Shown piece by piece: positions 8,361-15,905 of a stretch of DNA of 64,000 bases (its first letter is position 1; each line of letters starts with the position of its first letter). The notes beneath the pieces were generated by a model, which saw nothing but the letters and a program-made list of their open reading frames with translations, had not been told where the DNA came from and searched no databases. The DNA is from Rhodospirillales bacterium. GTDB lineage: Bacteria > Pseudomonadota > Alphaproteobacteria > Rhodospirillales > WMHbin7. Position numbers and translations under genes: made by a program. The stretch spans positions 58,355-122,354 of the forward strand of contig JACRPC010000044.1 of NCBI GenBank assembly GCA_016214125.1. The letters run 5' to 3'.

Positions 8361-11300
8361 ATGGCCGAACAGACGACGATGGTCACCTTGGATGGCAACG
8401 AGGCCTGCGCCTCGGTGGCCCATCGCCTGAGCGAAGTGATAGCGATCTATCCGATCACCCCCTCTTCGACCATGGGCGAATTCGCCGACGAATGGTCGGC
8501 GCAGAACCAGCGGAACATCTGGGGCGTCATCCCCGACGTGGTCGAGATGCAGTCCGAAGCCGGCGCCGCCGGCGCGGTGCATGGCGCGGTCCAGGCCGGG
8601 GCTTTGGCCACCACCTTCACCGCCTCGCAGGGCCTGCTGTTGATGATCCCCAACATGTACAAGTTGGCGGGCGAATTGTCGGCCTTCACCATGCACGTCT
8701 CGGCGCGCACGGTGGCCACCCACGCGCTGTCGATCTTCGGCGACCATTCCGACGTCATGGCCACCCGCCAGACCGGGGTGGCGATGCTCTGCTCGGGTTC
8801 GGTGCAGGAGGCGCACGATCTCGCCACCATCGCCCACGCCGCGACGCTGGAATGCCGCCTGCCTTTCCTGCATTTCTTTGACGGCTTCCGCACCTCGCAC
8901 GAGGTGGCGAAGATCTCCTATCTGTCCGACGACACGCTGCGCGCCATGATCGACATGGACAAGGTGGCCGAGCACCGCAAGCGGGCGCTCACCCCCGATG
9001 CGCCGGTGGTGCGCGGCACCGCCCAGAATCCCGACACCTTCTTCCAGGCGATGGAGGCGCGCAACCCCTACTACAACGCCGCGCCGGCAACCGTGCAGAA
9101 GGTCATGGACCGCTTCGCCGGCCTCACCGGCCGCGCCTATCGTCTGTTCGAATATTACGGCCATGAAGAGCCGGAAAAGATCGTTATCGCCATGGGCTCG
9201 GGCGTCGAAACCGTCCACAAGACCGCCAAGTGGCTGGTCGGCCACGGCGAAAAGGTGGGCGTGATCAAGGTTCGCCTCTATCGTCCCTTCGCCGTCGAGG
9301 CCTTCGCCAACATCCTGCCGCCCTCGGTCAAGCGCATCGCCGTGCTCGATCGTTGCAAGGAGCCGGGCGCGGTGGGCGAACCGCTTTACACCGATGTCAT
9401 CGCCGCGCTCGCCGAAGCCAAGGCCCTGGGCCTGATCAAGTCGATTCCGATGGTGATCGGCGGCCGTTACGGCCTGTCGTCGAAGGAATTCACCCCGGCG
9501 ATGGTGCGCGCCGTCTTCGAGGAGCTGGGCGCCAAAAAGCCGCGCCGGCACTTCACGGTCGGCATCAACGACGACGTCACCAACCTGTCGCTCAAGGTCG
9601 ACGAGCATTTCGAATTCGACGCCAAGAATCTCACCCGCGCGGTGTTCTTCGGCCTGGGCGCCGACGGCACGGTGGGCGCCAACAAGAATTCGATCAAGAT
9701 CATCGCCGAAAACACCGACATGCACGCCCAGGGCTACTTCGTTTACGATTCGAAGAAGTCGGGCGCCGTCACCATCTCGCACCTGCGCTTCAGCCCCAAT
9801 CCGATCCAATCGCCCTACCTGATCCACCACGCCGAATTCATCGCCTGCCACCATTTCAACTTCCTCGACAAGTACGACGTGCTGCGCTACGCGGCGCCGA
9901 AGAGCACGCTGCTGCTCAACGCGCCCTACGGCAAGAACGCGATTTGGGACCAACTGCCGCGCTCGGTGCAGCAGACCATCATCGACAAGGACATCAAGGT
10001 CCACGTCATCGACGCGCACCGGGTGGCGCACGACACCGGCATGGGCGGGCGCATCAACTCGATCATGCAGACCTGCTTCTTCGCCCTGTCGGGCGTGTTG
10101 CCGCGCGACGAGGCGATCGCCCAGATCAAGAAGGCGATCGAGAAGACCTACGGCCGCAAGGGCGCCGACGTGGTGCAGAAGAATTTCGACGCCGTCGACG
10201 CCACGCTCGCCCATCTCGAAGAGGTGCCGGTGCACGGGCTGGTGACCGCCGAACGCGACATTCCGCCCATCGTGCCCGACGACGCGCCCGATTTCGTGCG
10301 CGCCGTCACCGCCGTCATGCTCGCCAACAAGGGCGATTTGCTGCCGGTGAGCGCCTTCCCGGTCGACGGCACCTGGCCGGTCGGCACCGCCTGCTTCGAA
10401 AAGCGCGGTCTGGCCGAAGACATCCCGGTCTGGGAGCCTTCGCTGTGCATCCAGTGCAACAAATGCGCCCTGGTCTGCCCGCATACCGCGATCCGCGTCA
10501 AGGTGGCGCCCAACGCCACCGCCGTCGGCGCGCCGCCGACCATGAAGGCGATGAATTACAAAGGCACCGAATTCAAGGATAGCCAATACTTCCTCCAGGT
10601 GGCGCCCGAGGATTGCACCGGCTGCACGCTCTGCGTCGAGGTCTGCCCGGGCAAGGACAAGGCCGACCCCAAGCGGCGCGCCCTCTTCATGGCACCGATG
10701 CCGCCCCTGCTGGCCGACGAGCGCGCCAATTTCGCCTTCTTCTTGAAATTGCCGGAAGCCGACCGCACCCAGATCAAGCCCAACACGGTCAAGGCCTCGC
10801 AGTTCCTGCAGCCGCTCTTCGAATTCTCCGGCGCCTGCCTGGGTTGCGGCGAAACGCCCTACATCAAACTGATCACCCAGTTGTTCGGCGACCGGACGAT
10901 GATCGCCAACGCCACCGGCTGCTCGTCGATCTATGGCGGCAACCTGCCCACCACCCCCTACACCGTCAACGCCGACGGCCGCGGTCCGGCTTGGGCCAAC
11001 TCGCTGTTCGAGGACAACGCCGAATTCGGCCTGGGTTTCCGCCTGGCCCTCGACCGCCACGCCGACCAGGCGAAGATTCTGCTGCGCGGCCTGGCCTCCA
11101 AGCTCGACGAGCGGCTGGTCAACGAACTCCTGCACAGCCCGCAGCTCGATGAGGCGGCGATCGCCAACCAGCGCGCCCGCGTCCAAGCCCTGCGTCAGGC
11201 CTTGCGCGGGATCACCAGCCCCGAGGCGCGCCGGCTCGACCTCTTGGCCGACTATCTGGTCGAGAAGATGGTGTGGATCATCGGCGGCGACGGCTGGGCC

Positions 11301-11942
11301 TACGACATCGGCTATGGCGGGCTCGACCACGTTCTGGCGTCGGGCCGCAACGTCAACCTCTTGGTGATGGACACCGAGGTCTATTCCAACACCGGCGGCC
11401 AGCAATCGAAGGCGACGCCCAAGGCGGCGGCGGCCAAATTCGCCACCGCCGGCAAGACGCTGGCCAAGAAAGATCTCGGCATGCAGGCGATTTCCTACGG
11501 CAACGTCTATGTCGCCTCGATCGCCTTCGGCTCCAAGGATCAGCAGACGGTGCGCGCCATTCTCGACGCCGCCGCCTACGAAGGCCCGTCGATCGTCATC
11601 GCCTACAGCCATTGCATCGCGCATGGCTACGATCTCTCGGCCGGCCTCGATCAGCAGAAGCTGGCGGTGCAGACCGGCTATTGGCCGCTGTACCGCTACG
11701 ATCCGCGCAAGCTGGGCACCGCCGAGGGACCGCTGACCCTTGACAGCGCGCCGCCCTCGATTCCGCTCACCGACTTCGTCAAGAACGAGACCCGCTTCCG
11801 TTCGGTCGAGGCGATGGACCCGCAGCGCTATTCGGGTCTGTTGGCCGACGCCGAAGTCGAGCTGCGCCGCCGCTACGAGATGCTGCGCCGGATCGCCGGC
11901 GTCGCCGGCGAGGGTGCCGCCAAGAAAGACGCGGCGGAGTAG
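8361..11942 (+). CDS. nifJ: Pyruvate:ferredoxin (flavodoxin) oxidoreductase
   Basis: A 1193-residue single-chain PFOR that converts pyruvate and CoA to acetyl-CoA and CO2 and reduces ferredoxin or flavodoxin; cytoplasmic and oxygen-sensitive. The length fits the fused homodimeric class. N-terminal domain I begins with the substrate-binding YPITPSSTMGEFAD. Two ferredoxin-type clusters are seen, CIQCNKCALVCPH and CTGCTLCVEVCPG (about residues 696-765), then a third-cluster motif GACLGCGETPY, and the thiamine diphosphate site GGDGWAYDIGYGG with DTEVYSNTGGQQSKATP. The name nifJ follows the family; no nif gene is near, so a role in fermentation or general anaerobic metabolism is as likely as nitrogenase support. 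It is followed after nine bases by a small transporter gene. Confidence 0.96.
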   Translation: MAEQTTMVTLDGNEACASVAHRLSEVIAIYPITPSSTMGEFADEWSAQNQRNIWGVIPDVVEMQSEAGAAGAVHGAVQAGALATTFTASQGLLLMIPNMYKLAGELSAFTMHVSARTVATHALSIFGDHSDVMATRQTGVAMLCSGSVQEAHDLATIAHAATLECRLPFLHFFDGFRTSHEVAKISYLSDDTLRAMIDMDKVAEHRKRALTPDAPVVRGTAQNPDTFFQAMEARNPYYNAAPATVQKVMDRFAGLTGRAYRLFEYYGHEEPEKIVIAMGSGVETVHKTAKWLVGHGEKVGVIKVRLYRPFAVEAFANILPPSVKRIAVLDRCKEPGAVGEPLYTDVIAALAEAKALGLIKSIPMVIGGRYGLSSKEFTPAMVRAVFEELGAKKPRRHFTVGINDDVTNLSLKVDEHFEFDAKNLTRAVFFGLGADGTVGANKNSIKIIAENTDMHAQGYFVYDSKKSGAVTISHLRFSPNPIQSPYLIHHAEFIACHHFNFLDKYDVLRYAAPKSTLLLNAPYGKNAIWDQLPRSVQQTIIDKDIKVHVIDAHRVAHDTGMGGRINSIMQTCFFALSGVLPRDEAIAQIKKAIEKTYGRKGADVVQKNFDAVDATLAHLEEVPVHGLVTAERDIPPIVPDDAPDFVRAVTAVMLANKGDLLPVSAFPVDGTWPVGTACFEKRGLAEDIPVWEPSLCIQCNKCALVCPHTAIRVKVAPNATAVGAPPTMKAMNYKGTEFKDSQYFLQVAPEDCTGCTLCVEVCPGKDKADPKRRALFMAPMPPLLADERANFAFFLKLPEADRTQIKPNTVKASQFLQPLFEFSGACLGCGETPYIKLITQLFGDRTMIANATGCSSIYGGNLPTTPYTVNADGRGPAWANSLFEDNAEFGLGFRLALDRHADQAKILLRGLASKLDERLVNELLHSPQLDEAAIANQRARVQALRQALRGITSPEARRLDLLADYLVEKMVWIIGGDGWAYDIGYGGLDHVLASGRNVNLLVMDTEVYSNTGGQQSKATPKAAAAKFATAGKTLAKKDLGMQAISYGNVYVASIAFGSKDQQTVRAILDAAAYEGPSIVIAYSHCIAHGYDLSAGLDQQKLAVQTGYWPLYRYDPRKLGTAEGPLTLDSAPPSIPLTDFVKNETRFRSVEAMDPQRYSGLLADAEVELRRRYEMLRRIAGVAGEGAAKKDAAE

Positions 11943-11951
11943 GAACCGACC

Positions 11952-12449
11952 ATGATCTATCTCGTCGCCTACATCGCGGTGATCTACCTCGCCAACTGGG
12001 CCATCCAGGCTTTTGGGCCAGTGCCCGTCGGCTTCGGCCTGATGGCGCCGGCCGGCGTCTTCTTCGCCGGCCTCGCCTTCACGCTGCGCGATCTGGTCCA
12101 GGACCGGCTGGGCCGGGCCTGGACCATCGTCGCCATCCTGGGCGGCGCGGCCTTTTCCGCCCTGCTCTCGCCGCAATTCGCTTTCGCCAGCGGCGCCGCC
12201 TTTCTGATTTCCGAGATGCTCGATTATCTGGTCTACACGCCGCTACGCAAGAAGAACATGATCGGCGCCGTTGCCGCCTCCAACCTGGTGGGGCTGGTGG
12301 TCGATAGCGCGCTCTTCCTCTGGCTGGCTTTCGGCAGCTTCGATTTCCTGGCCGGCCAGGTGGTGGCGAAGCTGTGGATGACCCTGCTGGCCGTCATGGT
12401 GCTGTGGCTGGTGCGCCGGAAAAGCGCCGACGGGCTGAACGCCGCCTGA
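11952..12449 (+). CDS. VUT-family (queuosine-precursor transporter type) membrane protein
   Basis: A 165-residue integral membrane protein with about five hydrophobic segments and the family core GVFFAGLAFTLRDLVQDRLG and FLISEMLDYLVYTPLRKKN, characteristic of the VUT (formerly DUF165) family. Characterised relatives such as E. coli YhhQ import queuosine precursors. It is close behind nifJ (9 bp) and may be read through from it, but a functional link is not evident. Its end lies 3 bp from the converging stop of the sensor kinase, with no terminator between them. Confidence 0.8.
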   Translation: MIYLVAYIAVIYLANWAIQAFGPVPVGFGLMAPAGVFFAGLAFTLRDLVQDRLGRAWTIVAILGGAAFSALLSPQFAFASGAAFLISEMLDYLVYTPLRKKNMIGAVAASNLVGLVVDSALFLWLAFGSFDFLAGQVVAKLWMTLLAVMVLWLVRRKSADGLNAA

Positions 12450-12452
12450 TCG

Positions 12453-13775
12453 TCAGACCGGAATCCGCAGCCGCACCCTGAGCCCGCCCAGCGGGCTGTC
12501 TTCCAAGACCACGTCGCCGCCATGGCCGCGCACGATGTCGCGGGCGATGGTGAGGCCCAGCCCGACGCCGCCGGTCTTCGGATTGCGCGAGCTTTCCAGG
12601 CGCAGGAAGGGCTTGAACACCTCCTCGCGCTGCGCCGCCGGAATCCCCGGCCCGTCGTCGTCGATCAGGATTTCGACGTCGGGCCCGCGCCGGCCGGCCC
12701 GCACCCAGACGTTGCGGGCGTAACGCCGGGCGTTGCCGACCAGGTTGTTCAGACAGCGCCGGAAAGCGTCGATCCGAAGCGGCAGGGTGATGCCTTCTTC
12801 GCAATGGAGATCGACCGTGCCGCCCTCTTTGCGGAAGCGCCCCACCACCTCCTCAAGCAGCCGGTTGAGATCGGTGGCCACCGGGCTTTCGCCGCCGGCG
12901 CCGCGGGCAAAGGCCAGATAGCCCTCGATCATGCGGGTCATCTCGTCCAGATCGTGGCGCAGTTCGGCAACCCCTTCGGTCGTCTCCATCATCGCCAATT
13001 GCAGCTTCATGCGGGTCAACGGCGTGCGCAGATCGTGGGAGACGCCGGCCAGCATGGCGGTGCGGTGATCGATCAGGCTTTGGATTCGGTCGCGCATGCG
13101 CGTGAAGGCGGTCGCCGCCTGGCGAACCTCGGCCGCGCCCTCGGGCTTGAAATTGGGCACGTCGATGCCCTTGCCGAAGGCGTCGACCGCCCCGGCCAGC
13201 CGGCGCACCGATTTCACCTGGTTGCGCATGAAAATGGTGGCGACCGCGAAGACCAGAAGCGCCGTGCCGGCCATCCACATGACGAAGATGTAGGTGGTGG
13301 AACTGGCAAGACGCTTGGTGGCGGCCAGAACATGAAGAACGCCCTCGGGCAATTGGATGCGAATTTCCACCCAGCGGTCGAGATTGGCGTCGAACTGGGT
13401 GGGATAGGAAATGCGCTCGGCCAGCGCTTGGGCGAGATCGTCCTCGAAGAGGGTACGACCCGAAAGCGGCGGTGGGGTGGCCGGCAAAGTCTCGCCCTCG
13501 CCCAACGAGACCACCAGGCCCATGGTGTCGTCGACGACATCGAGAATCCAATAGCGGTCTTCCCGGCGCGGATAGGCCTTGAGGAACTCGATCACCGTGG
13601 CGACGTCGCCGGCCAGATTCTGCGCCAGCCGGCGCGTGACGGTGCTCCAATGGCGCTCGTAGAAGACGACGATGGCCACGATCTGCACCAGAACCAGCGG
13701 AATGACGATGATGAGCAGCGAGCGGCCAAGCAGCCCCTTGGGCAGGATGCGTTTCATCCACAGGGCGGGGGTCAT
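12453..13775 (-). CDS. EnvZ-type sensor histidine kinase
   Basis: A 440-residue membrane kinase. TM1 (about residues 17-37) and TM2 (about 160-182) flank a periplasmic domain of about 120 residues. A HAMP linker follows, then the H-box AGVSHDLRTPLTRMKLQLAM, almost identical to that of E. coli EnvZ, and a HATPase domain with N-box NNLVGNARRYA, G1 DDDGPGIP and G2 GGVGLGLTIA. It is the last gene of a coupled MarR-OmpR-EnvZ operon, sharing ATGA with the regulator stop, and is therefore its cognate kinase. The signal is unknown; osmotic or redox control is possible in this clade. Confidence 0.9.
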   Translation of the reverse strand: MTPALWMKRILPKGLLGRSLLIIVIPLVLVQIVAIVVFYERHWSTVTRRLAQNLAGDVATVIEFLKAYPRREDRYWILDVVDDTMGLVVSLGEGETLPATPPPLSGRTLFEDDLAQALAERISYPTQFDANLDRWVEIRIQLPEGVLHVLAATKRLASSTTYIFVMWMAGTALLVFAVATIFMRNQVKSVRRLAGAVDAFGKGIDVPNFKPEGAAEVRQAATAFTRMRDRIQSLIDHRTAMLAGVSHDLRTPLTRMKLQLAMMETTEGVAELRHDLDEMTRMIEGYLAFARGAGGESPVATDLNRLLEEVVGRFRKEGGTVDLHCEEGITLPLRIDAFRRCLNNLVGNARRYARNVWVRAGRRGPDVEILIDDDGPGIPAAQREEVFKPFLRLESSRNPKTGGVGLGLTIARDIVRGHGGDVVLEDSPLGGLRVRLRIPV

Positions 13776-14470
13776 GGATCGGGCCTCAGGGCATAGCCCT
13801 TGCCGCGCACCGTCTGGATGTAGCGCGGCAGCCGTGGATCGTCCTCGATCTTCTTGCGCAGGCGGGTGATCTGAACGTCAACGGTGCGCGGATTGTCGGC
13901 CACCCCCACCCGCAGGGCCAGTTCCTCGCGCGACAGCACCTGATTGAGCGCCGCCGCCAGAATCTTGAGCAGCGTCACCTCGGCGGTGGTCAGGTGTTGG
14001 ACCGCGCCCTCGCACAAGAGGATTTCTCGGACCGGATCGAAGACGAAGCGGCCCAAGCGGATGTCCACCGGTGGCTGGGCCGGCGGCATCGCCGCTTGGC
14101 GTTTGAGGATGCTTTGAACACGCAGCACCAGTTCGCGCGGCTCGAAGGGCTTGACCAGATAATCGTCGGCGCCACCCTCGAGGCCGGCGATCCGCGCCTC
14201 GGCCTCGCCCATCGCGGTGAGCATCAATATGGGAATGGCGTTGCCCGCCTTGCGCAGGGCGCGCGCCAGGGAAAGGCCATCTTCGCCGGGCATCATGCGG
14301 TCGAGCACCATGAGATCGAAGGCCAGCCCCGCCAGCGAGTCGCGCGCCTCGGCGGCGTCGGCGGCCACGCTCACCCGATAGCCGTTTTCCGCCAGATAGC
14401 GCCGAAGCAGATTGCGCAGCCTTTCGTCGTCATCGACCACCAGGATGTGCGGCGTGTCGAGGGCGTTCAT
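13772..14470 (-). CDS. OmpR-family response regulator
   Basis: A 232-residue two-domain regulator. The receiver has the acidic pair in ILVVDDDERLR, the phospho-acceptor Asp in DLMVLDRMMPGEDG, the conserved Thr in LMLTAMGE, and Lys in DYLVKPFEP. The C-terminal winged helix contains GRFVFDPVREILLCEGAVQ and the recognition region NPRTVDVQITRLRKKIEDD with GKGYAL at the end. It overlaps both neighbours by ATGA. The MarR-plus-OmpR pairing resembles petP-petR of Rhodobacter capsulatus, required for cytochrome bc1 expression, but no pet genes are near, so the target is unknown. Confidence 0.92.
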   Translation of the reverse strand: MNALDTPHILVVDDDERLRNLLRRYLAENGYRVSVAADAAEARDSLAGLAFDLMVLDRMMPGEDGLSLARALRKAGNAIPILMLTAMGEAEARIAGLEGGADDYLVKPFEPRELVLRVQSILKRQAAMPPAQPPVDIRLGRFVFDPVREILLCEGAVQHLTTAEVTLLKILAAALNQVLSREELALRVGVADNPRTVDVQITRLRKKIEDDPRLPRYIQTVRGKGYALRPDP

Positions 14471-14958
14471 CGTCCGCCCCGCCCCATCTGCGGATCGTCG
14501 GTGATGGCGCGCATGACGCGGCGAAAGCCAGCGATCGCCGCCGGATCGGCCTGGCGATAGGCCCTAGCGATGCGTGCCGATTGGATGTGGTAAAGGCGCT
14601 CCTCCAGGGCCTGGCCTTTCTCGGTCAGGGTCAGGTGACGCTGGCGACGGTCCTTGGCGCCCATCGCCTGGGCGACGAAGCCGCGGGCGACCAAGACTTT
14701 CAGCACCGGCGCCAGACTTTGCTTAGTGATCTTGAGGATCGCCAGAAGTTCGCTCACCGTGATGCCCGGTTGGCGGCCGACGAAATAGATCACCCGATGG
14801 TGAGCGCGCCCGAAGCGATGCCGGGCCAGCAGCGCGTCCGGCTCGCCGGTAAAGTCGCGGTAGGCGAAGAACAACAGCTCGATCGCCTCGCGCAAGGCCG
14901 GCTCGGTCAGGGCCGCGTCGGGACGTTCGGAATGCCGAAGGTAATTTATGTCAGCCAT
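14467..14958 (-). CDS. MarR-family transcriptional regulator (petP-like context)
   Basis: A 163-residue winged-helix repressor. The start at 14958 (MADINYLRHSE) is chosen because an upstream extension to 14994 would run through the palindrome and promoter shared with the divergent gene. The DNA-binding core is GITVSELLAILKITKQSLAPVLK, followed by the wing GAKDRRQRHLTLTEKG. It is the first gene of the coupled MarR-OmpR-EnvZ operon. An inverted repeat TATGTCA-N7-TGACATA covers its own start codon, so autorepression and control of the divergent aminotransferase gene are likely. Confidence 0.85.
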   Translation of the reverse strand: MADINYLRHSERPDAALTEPALREAIELLFFAYRDFTGEPDALLARHRFGRAHHRVIYFVGRQPGITVSELLAILKITKQSLAPVLKVLVARGFVAQAMGAKDRRQRHLTLTEKGQALEERLYHIQSARIARAYRQADPAAIAGFRRVMRAITDDPQMGRGGR

Positions 14959-14988
14959 GTTGACATATTGCCTGACGAATGTTACTCC
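14947..14988 (+). promoter_or_regulatory. Divergent operator and ilvE promoter
   Basis: A perfect 7-bp inverted repeat TATGTCA (14947-14953) and TGACATA (14961-14967) with a 7-base spacer spans the marR start codon. On the plus strand a perfect -35 TTGACA (14960-14965) is embedded in its right arm and, after 17 bp, TACTCC (14983-14988) could serve as -10 for ilvE. MarR proteins commonly bind such palindromes over promoters, so the adjacent MarR protein is the inferred ligand. Confidence 0.55.
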
Positions 14989-15032
14989 TGGCAAGCCCTG
15001 AACGAAACAATCTGTCCCGGGAGAGCCTTTCC

Positions 15033-15905
15033 ATGAGCGTGCTGCCTTTCGACGACCGCGACGGCCAAATCTGGATGGACGGCGAGCTGATCCCCTGGCG
15101 CGAGGCCAAGCTGCATGTGCTGTCGCATGGTTTGCATTATGCCTCCTGCGTCTTCGAAGGCGAACGGGTCTATGGCGGCACGATCTTCAAGCTGCGCGAG
15201 CACAGCCAGCGCCTGATCGAATCGGGCAAGATCCTGGGCTACACCCTCCCCTATTCGGTCGAGGAGATCGACGCCGCCTCGAACGCGGTGGTCAAGGCCA
15301 ACAACATCACCGACGGTTATGTCCGCCCGGTCGCCTGGCGCGGCAGCGAAATGATGGGCGTGGCGGCCCAGGCCACCAAGATCCGGCTGGCGATCGCCAC
15401 CTGGCCCTGGCCCAGCTATTTCTCGCCCGAGGCGCGGCTGCGCGGCATCCGCCTGCAGATTTCCGAGTGGCGCCGGCCGCATCCGCAGACCGCGCCCACC
15501 AATTCCAAGGCCGCCGGCCTTTACATGATCTGCACGCTCTCCAAGCACAGGGCCGAGGGCGAAGGCTACGAGGATTCGCTGATGCTCGATTGGCGCGGCC
15601 AGGTGGCGGAAGCCACCGGCGCCAACGTCTTCCTCGCCATCGACGGCAAGCTGCACACGCCGACGCCCGACTGCTTCTTGGACGGCATCACGCGGCGCAC
15701 GGTGATCGGTCTGGCGAAGAAGCGCGGCATCGAGGTGATCGAGCGCGCCATCCTGCCCGAGGAGATGGCCAAGGCGTCCGAAGTCTTCCTCACCGGCACG
15801 GCGGCCGAAGTGACGCCGGTGCGCGAGATCGGCCCCTACCAGTTCCAGCCGGGCCGGCTGTGCGAGGCGATGATCGCCGATTACGACGGCCTGGTGCGCG
15901 CCTAG
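15033..15905 (+). CDS. ilvE: Branched-chain amino acid aminotransferase
   Basis: A 290-residue fold-type IV PLP enzyme that interconverts Leu/Ile/Val with their 2-oxo acids using 2-oxoglutarate. The start at 15033 follows a CGGGAGAG ribosome site and gives the family N-terminus FDDRDGQIWMDGELIPW. Landmarks: HVLSHGLHYASCVFEGERVY near the substrate pocket, the PLP Lys in APTNSKAAGLYM, and the phosphate-binding EATGANVF...TGTAAEVTPVREI region. Length is normal for class IV aminotransferases. A D-amino-acid aminotransferase is less likely given the FEGERVY and EATGAN motifs. It is divergent from the MarR operon and converges on the molybdopterin gene, overlapping it by 4 bp. Confidence 0.93.
   Translation: MSVLPFDDRDGQIWMDGELIPWREAKLHVLSHGLHYASCVFEGERVYGGTIFKLREHSQRLIESGKILGYTLPYSVEEIDAASNAVVKANNITDGYVRPVAWRGSEMMGVAAQATKIRLAIATWPWPSYFSPEARLRGIRLQISEWRRPHPQTAPTNSKAAGLYMICTLSKHRAEGEGYEDSLMLDWRGQVAEATGANVFLAIDGKLHTPTPDCFLDGITRRTVIGLAKKRGIEVIERAILPEEMAKASEVFLTGTAAEVTPVREIGPYQFQPGRLCEAMIADYDGLVRA

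Noticed and set aside
8199..12176. A minus-strand open frame of more than 1300 codons opposite nifJ
   Set aside because: It is the mirror of a strongly biased GC-rich coding sequence; it has no domain pattern or suitable start, while nifJ on the other strand is unambiguous.
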